A stretch of DNA of 64,000 nucleotides. Source: Alviniconcha marisindica (taxonomy: Eukaryota > Mollusca > Gastropoda > Provannidae). Below are positions 51,601 to 54,200 of the stretch, in pieces. Every line of letters begins with the position of its first letter. Positions within the stretch are counted from its first letter, which is position 1. A program made the position numbers and the translations under genes. The notes beneath the pieces were generated by a model, which was given only the letters and a program-made list of their open reading frames with translations, did not search any database and was not told the DNA's origin. Location of the stretch: contig JABMCL010003107.1 of assembly GCA_018857735.1 (NCBI GenBank), forward strand, positions 1,113,501 to 1,177,500, given 5' to 3'.

Positions 51601-52195
51601 GTACATTTGGTACATTTGGTTCACTTCCTGCTAATAGGTAGTCCAAAGTGCTTCTCGGCTGCGTTCTGCTTAACTAAGCTGGTCTAGTTTTAGCGATTTT
51701 CATTGACGGATTTCTTGTTTTTTTAATAATCCAATCTCAATCAAAATTACTGTTGAGAAAAGCTTCATGTCTCATCTTCCTAACTGTGTTGCTATGTTTA
51801 TTATGCTTTGAAAAAGAATGTGAAAATTCACCCTGATCTCGGTATCCCTAAGCGCTGCCTTCTGTAAGCAGTTTTCAGACGCAGTGTTGGACGTATGCTA
51901 GTCCAGCCATGATAAAATCTATATCAATCAAAAGTGCTGTTGCTAAGCTTTCTTTCTATATTTCTTGCCTTCGACAAGCAGAAGTCCTGAATAAAGTTGT
52001 TTGAAATGTGTTTAACAGATTTTGTACTATTTTTAGACCATGGACACTCTCATAAAAAATATCAGCAAAAAGATAATTCTTTCTTCTTCAAAGTTATACT
52101 AAAATAAGAGTTCAAAACTATTCATACGTCCAACACTCAGCCGCCGAAACGTGATAACAAAGAGATTTTATTACCACAGCTGCACGGTCAGCCAT
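1..52195 (-). CDS. DNAJC13: DNAJC13 / RME-8 endosomal J-domain co-chaperone (46 exons, 3' end off window)
   Basis: This gene encodes the large endosomal Hsc70 co-chaperone known in animals as DNAJC13 or RME-8. In the known family it binds PI3P and SNX1, works with the WASH complex, and drives clathrin and sorting-nexin turnover on early endosomes. The spliced product seen here is about 1,803 residues; the vertebrate protein is about 2,240, so the C-terminal part is missing at the left edge. Order along the protein: N-terminal PH-like region with the conserved [11 protein letters not shown] block (about 22-35); armadillo-like scaffold; GYF_2 domain (about 972-1020, EKEWYFGN and [10 protein letters not shown]); J domain (about 1296-1365) with YHPDKN and HPD at 1331-1333; IWN-type motifs in exons 31 and 41. 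Every exon joins the next in phase. Start: ATG at 52195-52193 in a 21-nt first coding exon, in frame with a second ATG in exon 2. No break or frameshift was seen. Introns are crowded with minisatellites and a few transposon insertions. Confidence 0.98.
23..1030. other. DNAJC13 intron 45, distal part
   Basis: Apart from exon 46 at the edge I see no exon, element boundary or repeat. Short open frames here lack splice support. Confidence 0.6.
1035..1412. repeat. 26-bp minisatellite
   Basis: About 14 diverged copies of a unit with TGGTTTTGATGCCCATACAA followed by AGAAG. DNAJC13 intron 45. Open frames across it are products of the repeat. Confidence 0.9.
2090..2600. repeat. Two-copy dispersed/tandem duplication
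   Basis: About 130 bp beginning AACTCAGTCTGAAGTCACCT is present at about 2080-2235 and again at about 2449-2600, with substitutions. Intron 45. Confidence 0.75.
3170..4012. repeat. 29-bp minisatellite
   Basis: About 29 copies of a unit containing GAGACTACCCACAGGCCACT then CCTTGTGCT. DNAJC13 intron 45, ending about 160 bp before exon 45. Confidence 0.93.
4173..4264 (-). CDS. DNAJC13: DNAJC13 exon 45
   Basis: Residues 1766-1796, [19 protein letters not shown] then MQQFTLE. Two diverged intronic copies of its 5' edge, with acceptor, lie upstream at 4310-4460. Confidence 0.96.
4215..4460. repeat. 93-bp repeat containing the exon 45 acceptor (3 copies)
   Basis: The first unit is the exon 45 5' edge itself (acceptor at 4265-4267). 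Two further copies at about 4308-4372 and 4400-4460 keep TGTGCAGGTGTTGAGATCCA or a decayed version. The third copy is the most diverged. Confidence 0.85.
4751..4891. repeat. 46-bp repeat, 3 copies
   Basis: Three nearly identical tandem copies beginning CTCTGGTAATTATAAGACTA, in intron 44 just downstream of exon 44. Confidence 0.9.
4931..5057 (-). CDS. DNAJC13: DNAJC13 exon 44
   Basis: Residues 1724-1766, [16 protein letters not shown] then [20 protein letters not shown]. It ends in phase 1. Confidence 0.96.
5306..5359 (-). CDS. DNAJC13: DNAJC13 exon 43
   Basis: 18 codons, residues 1706-1723, [18 protein letters not shown]. Acceptor TTTTCAG, donor GTATCA. Confidence 0.96.
5712..6071 (+). mobile_element. 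tRNA-derived SINE, copy 1
   Basis: Head contains an A-box-like GCCTAGTGGTAAGGTGTTAG and a B-box-like GGACCTCAGTTTGAATC. The body runs to a tail ending GTGGATGTTAAGCACCATG plus TTAC/TCAC repeats. AATTAATC occurs on both sides (5704-5711 and 6072-6079), an 8-bp candidate target duplication. Lies in DNAJC13 intron 42. Homologous over its full length to the copy at 46.1 kb. Confidence 0.85.
6101..6217 (-). CDS. DNAJC13: DNAJC13 exon 42
   Basis: 39 codons, residues 1667-1705, [18 protein letters not shown] then [18 protein letters not shown]. Confidence 0.97.
6240..6385. repeat. 49-bp repeat, 3 copies
   Basis: Tandem copies containing TACACCAACAACCAGGTAAG in intron 41, directly upstream of exon 42. 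Confidence 0.88.
6960..8735. repeat. 55-bp G-rich minisatellite containing the exon 41 donor (about 30 copies)
   Basis: The unit has a G-rich half (GGGGAAGGAGGGTGGGGGAT, then GGGGGTGGGGG) and TTGTCTGTCTCTTACATTGCGGA. On the minus strand the latter reads TCCGCAAT/GTAAGAGACAG, the same junction as at the end of exon 41 (8774). The plus strand is strongly G-quadruplex-prone. Indels accumulate toward the right end. Confidence 0.95.
8743..8760 (+). repeat. Poly(G) run abutting the exon 41 donor region
   Basis: About 18 G in a row; its exact length is likely uncertain in any assembly. It lies 13 bases from the donor. Confidence 0.8.
8774..8887 (-). CDS. DNAJC13: DNAJC13 exon 41 (IWN motif)
   Basis: 38 codons, residues 1629-1666, [18 protein letters not shown] then [20 protein letters not shown]. 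The donor CGCAAT/GTAAGAG is repeated about 30 times in the following intron. Confidence 0.97.
9040..9430. repeat. Diverged repeat, about 40-60-bp unit
   Basis: About seven irregular copies of AGTGTACTATTCAATCACTA with CCATTATTTACT, in intron 40. Confidence 0.75.
9457..9633 (-). CDS. DNAJC13: DNAJC13 exon 40
   Basis: 59 codons, residues 1570-1628, [40 protein letters not shown]. Confidence 0.97.
9750..10275. repeat. TGATCA-rich 30-bp-class minisatellite
   Basis: Irregular copies of GCAGGTGATCACTTTTTTGT, each with a palindromic TGATCA. Intron 39, upstream of exon 40. Confidence 0.85.
10585..10692. repeat. 34-bp repeat, 3 copies
   Basis: Copies of CCATTCATTTCCACATCTTA followed by GATTAGTTTGAATA. 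Intron 39. Confidence 0.85.
11200..11379 (-). CDS. DNAJC13: DNAJC13 exon 39
   Basis: 60 codons, residues 1510-1569, [39 protein letters not shown] and SNQQ. Confidence 0.97.
11735..11851 (-). CDS. DNAJC13: DNAJC13 exon 38
   Basis: 39 codons, residues 1471-1509, [20 protein letters not shown] and [12 protein letters not shown]. Confidence 0.97.
12591..12665 (-). CDS. DNAJC13: DNAJC13 exon 37
   Basis: 25 codons, residues 1446-1470, [17 protein letters not shown] then PDDLAVQ. It is separated from exon 36 by a 3.2-kb intron that is mostly a 57-bp minisatellite. Confidence 0.95.
13060..15775. repeat. 57-bp purine-rich minisatellite, about 47 copies
   Basis: Unit: GACCAATAGAGGAGAGAAGA, GAGAGGGTGGAAGGCAAAGA, then CACCCAAAGACACAGCT. 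It fills most of the 3.2-kb intron 36. Because 57 is a multiple of three, the minus strand stays open for more than 900 codons; this is not a gene. Confidence 0.96.
15900..16084 (-). CDS. DNAJC13: DNAJC13 exon 36
   Basis: Residues 1384-1445, [38 protein letters not shown]. Phase 0 at donor GTGTGT. Confidence 0.97.
16085..17100. other. DNAJC13 introns 34-35
   Basis: Unremarkable AT-rich intron sequence around exon 35. Nothing recognised in 16570-17100. Confidence 0.6.
16417..16549 (-). CDS. DNAJC13: DNAJC13 exon 35 (J domain end)
   Basis: Residues 1340-1384, [37 protein letters not shown] then SRYKE. Completes J-domain helices III-IV. Confidence 0.97.
17104..17182 (-). CDS. DNAJC13: DNAJC13 exon 34 (HPD motif)
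   Basis: Residues 1313-1339, [20 protein letters not shown] then KNPEGR. The HPD tripeptide that stimulates Hsc70 ATPase is intact at residues 1331-1333. Confidence 0.98.
17719..17834 (-). CDS. DNAJC13: DNAJC13 exon 33 (J domain helix I)
   Basis: Residues 1275-1313. [20 protein letters not shown] then NVLNL begins the J domain. The donor is GTGGGT after TCTGATGG-type codons (S-T-D-G), leaving phase 2. Confidence 0.95.
18305..18506 (-). CDS. DNAJC13: DNAJC13 exon 32
   Basis: Residues 1207-1274, [35 protein letters not shown] and FPDWPIKDP, immediately before the J domain. Confidence 0.97.
18640..18683 (+). repeat. (AC)n microsatellite
   Basis: About 21 CA units in intron 31. Similar short runs are at 5608-5636, 11573-11600, 23692-23712, 36915-36982 and 63017-63054. 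Confidence 0.95.
19000..19200. repeat. Dispersed repeat shared with about 26255-26360
   Basis: GCTTGAAAAAGGGGGTTTAC then CCTGAAAATTTGTG here matches GCTTTGAAAAAGGGGCTACC then CCGAAAATTCACAC at 26290. A weaker match is at 51807. Probably an old interspersed element. Confidence 0.6.
19395..19549 (-). CDS. DNAJC13: DNAJC13 exon 31
   Basis: Residues 1156-1207, [20 protein letters not shown] then [14 protein letters not shown], which carries an IWN motif. Its acceptor and first bases are the core of the 19.55-20.17 kb minisatellite. Confidence 0.97.
19549..20180. repeat. 45-50-bp minisatellite containing the exon 31 acceptor (about 14 copies)
   Basis: On the minus strand each unit contains CTGTGTTGCAG followed by AACGAGGTGTC or AACAAGGCGTC. 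The real exon 31 junction is GTGTTGCAG/AACAAGGCGTC. Copies extend from the exon border upstream into intron 30. Confidence 0.93.
20455..20655 (-). CDS. DNAJC13: DNAJC13 exon 30
   Basis: 67 codons, residues 1089-1155, [36 protein letters not shown] and [16 protein letters not shown]. Confidence 0.97.
20698..21545. repeat. 41-bp minisatellite, about 20 copies
   Basis: Unit with ACCATTAACACCTGAGAGGG and CTAACCAATGCTTAATGCAAT, in intron 29. Confidence 0.94.
21697..21781 (-). CDS. DNAJC13: DNAJC13 exon 29
   Basis: Residues 1060-1088, [19 protein letters not shown] then ATCLPHIVQ. Acceptor CTGCAG, donor GTAGGT. Confidence 0.96.
21828..22805. repeat. 29-bp minisatellite, locus A (about 32 copies)
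   Basis: Unit GAGATCACACTGGTGACTCA followed by AAGCATTCA, with several variants. Intron 28, directly upstream of exon 29. The same unit recurs at locus B in intron 25/24. Confidence 0.95.
23176..23378 (-). CDS. DNAJC13: DNAJC13 exon 28 (GYF_2 end)
   Basis: Residues 993-1060. [15 protein letters not shown] completes the GYF_2 domain. [20 protein letters not shown] follows, with phase 2 at the donor GTTAGT. Confidence 0.96.
24279..24362 (+). repeat. (GT)n microsatellite
   Basis: GT repeat with TTGTG interruptions in DNAJC13 intron 27. Confidence 0.95.
24504..24608 (-). CDS. DNAJC13: DNAJC13 exon 27 (GYF_2 start)
   Basis: 35 codons, residues 958-992. [19 protein letters not shown] is the beginning of the GYF_2 domain, a proline-rich-peptide binding fold known in this family. 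Confidence 0.97.
25077..25241 (-). CDS. DNAJC13: DNAJC13 exon 26
   Basis: 55 codons, residues 903-957, [19 protein letters not shown] and [20 protein letters not shown]. Confidence 0.97.
26129..26202 (+). repeat. (GA)n microsatellite
   Basis: About 36 perfect GA units, with an (AC)n run at 26022-26055 close by. Intron 25. Confidence 0.96.
26419..26578 (-). CDS. DNAJC13: DNAJC13 exon 25
   Basis: Residues 849-902, [35 protein letters not shown] and [11 protein letters not shown]. Confidence 0.97.
26608..26925. repeat. 29-bp minisatellite, locus B (about 10 copies)
   Basis: Same unit as at 21.8-22.8 kb (CACACTGGTGACTCAAAGCA), in a different intron (24), 4 kb away. Confidence 0.94.
27533..27602 (-). 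CDS. DNAJC13: DNAJC13 exon 24
   Basis: Residues 826-849, [18 protein letters not shown] then AIKKS. Donor GTACGT, acceptor TTCCAG. Confidence 0.96.
27615..27825. repeat. 44-bp repeat, 4-5 copies
   Basis: Copies of AACAGGTGAGTCAGTAAAAT with CAATCAATCAGAGTCCACAT, beginning just upstream of exon 24. Confidence 0.92.
28172..28316 (-). CDS. DNAJC13: DNAJC13 exon 23
   Basis: Residues 778-826, [36 protein letters not shown] and LSEEIKIG. It ends in phase 1. It follows a 2.66-kb intron holding a minisatellite and a solo LTR. Confidence 0.97.
28415..30597. repeat. About 30-34-bp minisatellite, split by a solo LTR
   Basis: Unit GTCAACAAGTAACTTGGTGT followed by TTTACACCCA, in 28415-28585 and 29735-30597, with an optional AAGTGA insertion. 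Intron 22. One related single copy is at 42075-42110. Confidence 0.95.
28586..29734. mobile_element. Solo LTR, 1,149 bp, inside a minisatellite
   Basis: Begins TGTCAAAG and ends CGTGACA, giving TGTCA/TGACA inverted termini. It is flanked by the perfect 5-bp duplication TACAC (28581-28585 and 29735-29739), which is part of the interrupted minisatellite unit. No coding sequence or internal second LTR was seen. GC content is higher than the surroundings. A 5-bp duplication fits LTR elements of the Ty3/gypsy or related kind; the family is not determined. It could be a non-autonomous element rather than a solo LTR. Confidence 0.75.
30981..31106 (-). CDS. DNAJC13: DNAJC13 exon 22
   Basis: 42 codons, residues 736-777, with [17 protein letters not shown] and [19 protein letters not shown]. 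Confidence 0.97.
31107..32441. other. DNAJC13 intron 21
   Basis: Contains the dispersed repeat at 31.8 kb and, at 32040-32130, a short hairpin-rich segment with GGGAGATAACTCC, which looks like the end of an old interspersed element. No exon seen. Confidence 0.55.
31780..31900. repeat. Dispersed repeat shared with about 27130-27230
   Basis: GGAGCTGTGTGAGAGTCGAG and CTTCCGTGGACATAAAGA here correspond to GGAGCTGTGTGAAAGTTGAG and GTCTGTGGATGTAAAG at 27.1-27.2 kb. The ends resemble the SINE tail GTGGACGTTAAG, so these may be SINE relatives. Confidence 0.6.
32442..32549 (-). CDS. DNAJC13: DNAJC13 exon 21
   Basis: 36 codons, residues 700-735. A charged, less conserved segment ending [15 protein letters not shown], matching the vertebrate LMHWRDRMG region. 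Confidence 0.94.
33125..33220 (-). CDS. DNAJC13: DNAJC13 exon 20
   Basis: 32 codons, residues 668-699, [16 protein letters not shown] then [13 protein letters not shown]. Confidence 0.96.
33571..33646 (-). CDS. DNAJC13: DNAJC13 exon 19
   Basis: Residues 642-667, [17 protein letters not shown] then LGLLKRIL. Phase 0 at its end. Confidence 0.96.
33745..34105. repeat. 49-bp pyrimidine-rich minisatellite, about 7 copies
   Basis: Unit GTGAACAATAACATGTCTAT, CCTCTTCTTTACTTCCTTCT, TCTTTTGTT. Intron 18. Confidence 0.93.
34794..34915 (-). CDS. DNAJC13: DNAJC13 exon 18
   Basis: Residues 602-642, [18 protein letters not shown] and PKHLHTAMF. Acceptor CTGTAG then GAGGGGGAT. The acceptor with the first exon bases is duplicated 89 bp upstream in the intron. 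Confidence 0.96.
34900..35080. repeat. 89-bp duplication containing the exon 18 acceptor
   Basis: The block around CCCCCTCCTACAG followed by ATGAATTAATGCATGCTTCA occurs at the exon edge (34908-34960) and again at 34997-35050. On the minus strand both read CTGTAG/GAGGGGGAT. Confidence 0.88.
35556..35612 (-). CDS. DNAJC13: DNAJC13 exon 17
   Basis: 19 codons, residues 583-601, [19 protein letters not shown]. Acceptor TTTTCAG, donor GTAATT. Confidence 0.96.
36226..36435. repeat. 65-bp repeat containing the exon 16 donor (3 copies)
   Basis: CTACCTGGAAGAGCTTGAAG occurs at 36280, 36345 and 36410. The last is the true exon 16 end. On the minus strand all read CTCTTCCAG/GTAG. The intronic copies have GTAGGG, the real donor GTAGAG. 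Confidence 0.92.
36413..36568 (-). CDS. DNAJC13: DNAJC13 exon 16
   Basis: 52 codons, residues 531-582, with [16 protein letters not shown] and [14 protein letters not shown], ending FKLFQ. The exon end and donor recur twice at a 65-bp spacing in the downstream intron. Confidence 0.97.
37048..37155 (-). CDS. DNAJC13: DNAJC13 exon 15
   Basis: 36 codons, residues 495-530. [18 protein letters not shown] is nearly identical to vertebrates. Confidence 0.97.
37679..37778 (-). CDS. DNAJC13: DNAJC13 exon 14
   Basis: Residues 461-494, with [18 protein letters not shown] then LDMLCALMQ. This is armadillo-like helical sequence. Confidence 0.96.
38229..38265 (+). repeat. Long poly(G) run
   Basis: About 36 nearly uninterrupted G. 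Other long G/C runs are at 5967-5990, 27477-27502, 37520-37541, 38931-38951, 47308-47332 and 60789-60807. Confidence 0.9.
38300..38402 (-). mobile_element. Decayed tRNA-headed SINE, different family
   Basis: On the minus strand, TAGTTTAGTGGTCAGAGTG and GGTTGCAGGTTGAGGTCC resemble A and B boxes, with CTCATGA in the anticodon-loop position. The stem no longer pairs, so it is not a tRNA gene. Its 5' end is inside a 70-bp tandem duplication with the exon 13 donor. Confidence 0.55.
38373..38517. repeat. 70-bp duplication containing the exon 13 donor (2 copies)
   Basis: The two copies differ at one base (TCTGTCAGGG vs TCCGTCAGGG). Each holds the 5' end of the tRNA-like SINE and CTCACCTTGGCAGCTCTG, that is the donor CCAAG/GTGAG with the last exon bases. 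Confidence 0.95.
38505..38677 (-). CDS. DNAJC13: DNAJC13 exon 13
   Basis: Residues 404-461. It contains [12 protein letters not shown] and [19 protein letters not shown]. Its 3' edge and donor (CTGCCAAG then GTGAGC) are duplicated 70 bp further into the intron. Reading into the intron gives TGA immediately after the junction. Confidence 0.97.
38678..41018. other. DNAJC13 intron 12
   Basis: 2.3 kb of AT-rich sequence with a poly(C) run at 38931. No exon or clear element recognised. Confidence 0.6.
41019..41101 (-). CDS. DNAJC13: DNAJC13 exon 12
   Basis: Residues 376-403, with [18 protein letters not shown], a block conserved from nematodes to vertebrates. Phase 0 at its end. Confidence 0.97.
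41300..41570. repeat. 79-bp repeat, 3 copies plus partial
   Basis: Unit containing GAGCTGAGCCAAGCATGGTT and CACATCTATCCTGGTGCAGC. Intron 11. Confidence 0.92.
41751..41819 (-). CDS. DNAJC13: DNAJC13 exon 11
   Basis: Residues 353-376, with [18 protein letters not shown]. Acceptor GCGCAG, donor GTAAGT. Confidence 0.96.
41885..42110. repeat. About 115-bp duplication, 2 copies
   Basis: Both copies contain TCCTCCCAAATGACTGCTGC and end near GTTAATTGGTG/GTAAATTGGTG. Intron 10. Confidence 0.8.
42290..42387 (-). CDS. DNAJC13: DNAJC13 exon 10
   Basis: Residues 320-353, including [15 protein letters not shown], which is nearly identical in vertebrates. Ends phase 1 before donor GTATGT. Confidence 0.97.
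42520..42640. repeat. 37-bp repeat, 3 copies
   Basis: CTATCAGCTTAGATGTTAGA with TTTCAACAAAATGAAA. Intron 9. Confidence 0.85.
43102..43193 (-). CDS. DNAJC13: DNAJC13 exon 9
   Basis: Residues 290-320, [18 protein letters not shown] and [11 protein letters not shown]. It ends in phase 2 (AG), completed to arginine by exon 10. Confidence 0.96.
43573..43732 (-). CDS. DNAJC13: DNAJC13 exon 8
   Basis: Residues 236-289. It contains [12 protein letters not shown] and [11 protein letters not shown], the latter invariant in the family. Acceptor TTTCAG, donor GTAAGT. Confidence 0.97.
44100..44745. repeat. 56-bp minisatellite, about 11 very homogeneous copies
   Basis: Unit AGTAACGTTCTCAGTCCTCA, ATCAGTGTCAACCAGCTGTT, TGGGAAGGACCGACAA. 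At least eight consecutive copies are identical. Intron 7. Confidence 0.96.
45132..45274 (-). CDS. DNAJC13: DNAJC13 exon 7
   Basis: Residues 189-236, starting [14 protein letters not shown] and containing [14 protein letters not shown]. It ends in phase 2 (AG), completed to serine by exon 8. Confidence 0.96.
45576..45621. repeat. (AT)n microsatellite
   Basis: Two AT runs separated by a small break, in intron 6. Confidence 0.95.
45843..45896 (-). CDS. DNAJC13: DNAJC13 exon 6
   Basis: 18 codons, residues 171-188, [18 protein letters not shown]. The GGFSRL motif matches the family. Acceptor ACAAG, donor GTGAGT. Confidence 0.95.
46146..46464 (+). mobile_element. tRNA-derived SINE, copy 2
   Basis: Same family as the 5.7-kb copy, with an intact B box (GGTTCGATACC) and an anticodon-loop-like CTGGTAA in the head. 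Perfect 10-bp target duplication AAAACTTAAC at 46136-46145 and 46465-46474. Tail GTGGACGTTAAGCACCATG. Lies in DNAJC13 intron 5. Confidence 0.92.
47062..47250 (-). CDS. DNAJC13: DNAJC13 exon 5
   Basis: 63 codons, residues 108-170. Diagnostic stretches are [16 protein letters not shown] and [17 protein letters not shown]. Acceptor TTTCAG, donor GTAGGA. Confidence 0.97.
47794..47943 (-). CDS. DNAJC13: DNAJC13 exon 4
   Basis: Exactly 50 codons, residues 58-107, phase 0 at both ends. It begins WPYSEFVSI and ends [13 protein letters not shown]. These match the second half of the first PH-like region. Confidence 0.97.
48276..48351 (-). CDS. DNAJC13: DNAJC13 exon 3
   Basis: Acceptor GTTCAG, donor GTAAAC. 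Residues 32-57 include [17 protein letters not shown] and EVTNQ, almost identical to vertebrate DNAJC13. This is part of the N-terminal PH-like fold. Confidence 0.97.
48984..49057 (-). CDS. DNAJC13: DNAJC13 exon 2
   Basis: Acceptor TTTCCAG, donor GTAAGT. It encodes residues 8-32 ([16 protein letters not shown], then TKHSWKGK), the most conserved start of RME-8 proteins. This block contributes to PI3P binding in the characterised family members. It follows a 3.1-kb first intron. Confidence 0.95.
49058..52174. other. DNAJC13 intron 1
   Basis: 3.1 kb, AT-rich. CA runs at 49170-49240. Nearly duplicate phrases at 50335-50430 (CCACTGAGTTGCATTGTTCT and CCACTGAGCTGCATTGTTGT). No exon recognised. Confidence 0.6.
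52175..52195 (-). CDS. DNAJC13: DNAJC13 exon 1 (start codon)
   Basis: Seven codons, MADRAAV, ending at donor GTAATA. It joins exon 2 in frame 0. The ATG sits in a CCATGG palindrome with GCC before it. This exon is less certain than the rest, because exon 2 contains its own in-frame ATG after two ATC codons and translation could begin there. Confidence 0.65.
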
Positions 52196-52265
52196 GGCTG
52201 CTGAGGCGACCGCACAAGCGATCGTGCGTGCCAAGTTGGTGGATTCTCCACTGTCAGTGTTCTAC
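52196..52265 (-). promoter_or_regulatory. DNAJC13: Likely DNAJC13 5' UTR and promoter-proximal region
   Basis: A short GC- and CpG-richer patch (52190-52235) in otherwise AT-rich DNA directly precedes the first ATG. It contains GCGATCGTGCGTGCC. The transcription start was not identifiable and no TATA box was evident. Confidence 0.35.
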
Positions 52266-52269
52266 ATTG

Positions 52270-54050
52270 CGTGTAAACGATCTTGTGATGAGTAAAATTA
52301 TTAATCTTTTTCTTGAAAGCCAGATTAAGCTGTTAAACAATGCTTCTGTCAGTAAAAATGAAAAATGAAGCGGTCTGTGAAAGATCGCAAACACGGGTGA
52401 GAGCTGGTTTGGGTGTCAATGGGATGATCGACAAATTTATTTATAAACAGCAATTTTAGCAAACTTTTCTACTAATGACAGTCTAGGAGAGGCTTTATTG
52501 GTAATATCCAAGGAGACAGTCGGAAATTCCTGGGACATTTCAAGTGCCATTTTGGACCACAAATATCATCAGAATCACTCAATCAGATCTAGCGAATGAA
52601 GCCAACATTTGCAACAAAAGTGACTGATTCAGTCTGTAAATGGGTGAGTGGATCAATTGTTTTACTGACATCAGCACTCAGGAAGCCTGCACCTTACTCA
52701 GAAATTAGATCTAGATCAAATGTCTGAAAGGAGCAAAGGCATACTGAAGGACACATATATATGATTACACTCACTTTCTGTTGCAAATTTTGGGTTTATT
52801 GGTTTGGTATATGAGCATGTGCCAAAAGGTGCTGCTTAGAAGGTGGACATTAGGGTGAAAAATAAAAGCAGAAAAGTCATTTAGCAAGTAACACCATTTA
52901 AAAGACAAGTCTTTTTTATATACATTTCAGGTCTGAAAAAGATAACTTGATGAAGCAAGTCTGAGAAAAAGACATTTAAAGACGGCCACCTGAATCTGTC
53001 GGATGCAACACAGGACACAAGGTTTGTTTTGATTTAATCCTTGAATTTAATGATTGCTATCAATCTGTGGGGAAAATAAACATCCATCGTTTATAACAAG
53101 ACAGTAAAACTTAAATTGACTCAATTCATTTTTTATTTCATATTCAAAATCATAACAATGATGTCCTGTGTTACATCCGACAGACTGCCACCTTTTATTT
53201 TTTTAATAAAATGAAATGAAACCCAACACTGAATCAAAAATAGGATGTGTTTATTAGAATTTATGAAGCATAGTTGTTTCCATGACTGCAGCATGAAATA
53301 AGGTCATCAACGACATTTTTTTACATTTTATCTGTCGCATGTAACGATTATTGGATGCACATAACATTTCCCATGCTCACAATACACAGCTTATAAAATA
53401 ACAGTGCTGATTTCCCTACACTGCAACAAAATGTTACCAGCTGATTTAGTAGTGGTTTTAATGACTGCAGCACTAAACAAGTTGCTTGTATAGTTGTAAT
53501 TTTGTCAAAGGCCCTTTTTCAGCATTTTATCTGTTGGATGTAACAACTCTATGGTGGACACAACACTTCCTTTCCTGTAAAACATATGCACAGCTAATAA
53601 AATCACTTAGTTTCCTACATCTGACACATTGCTGTAAATACTGAACAAGGCCAAAACCATTATTTAAAGTAATGCACTGTCGGATGCCTCGCATATCAGA
53701 GGACACAATGGAATATGTAACACTGGACAGTCAGTATGTGACTTAGAAAAAGTACAGCCAAGTTGTCATTATTATTCTTTCATTGACAAAACAGAAAACC
53801 ATGTGAATTACAAATGTACATTCACCCTATACCCTATTGTTAACAGCAGGTAAAATTCAATTACGAAAGACACTGATTTGGCATTCAAGTCTCACTACCT
53901 GGAATAACAACTGTAACACATTGTAAGTAACCAGAAACAGTAATGCAAAATCTGGAAACTGATGACAAAGTATAGAGAATTTCCCATGTTAACACTAATT
54001 CTTCCCATCCTAATAAATTTAAAAGATATGTTTTCAGTGAGTTGGCACTT
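52270..54050. other. Intergenic, DNAJC13 to small gene
   Basis: AT-rich, with the MITE-like element at 52995-53185 and isolated copies of its end motif. No coding sequence recognised. Confidence 0.6.
52995..53185. mobile_element. MITE-like inverted repeat
   Basis: Left end CTGTCGGATGCAACACAGGA (about 52996) and right end, inverted, CTGTCGGATGTAACACAGGA (to about 53184) form about 24-bp terminal inverted repeats around a 140-bp AT-rich core. No clear target duplication was found. Related single copies of the end sequence lie nearby (see findings). Confidence 0.5.
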
Positions 54051-54067
54051 CAGCATTGAGACATATC

Positions 54068-54073
54068 TTTATT
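54068..54073 (-). terminator. AATAAA poly(A) signal of the candidate small gene
   Basis: AATAAA on the minus strand (TTTATT on the plus strand), 59 nt downstream of the TAG stop. The position suits a short 3' UTR. Confidence 0.45.
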
Positions 54074-54131
54074 TCTCTGCTGTTCCTAAGTACTGCAGTG
54101 CTTCCCAGGACGAATCTGGCTTCATGCTCCA

Positions 54132-54200
54132 CTAATGTTGTCCCTGCTGTGTCATGAAAAACACTTGCTCTTGCCCTTTTCGAGCATCGACCTCTTTAGC
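54132..54200 (-). CDS. Candidate small gene, exon 2 coding part
   Basis: Twenty-two codons plus TAG after a strong acceptor, rich in K, E, Q and R. Followed by about 60-80 nt of untranslated sequence and AATAAA. Confidence 0.4.
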   Translation of the reverse strand, partial: AKEVDARKGQEQVFFMTQQGQH

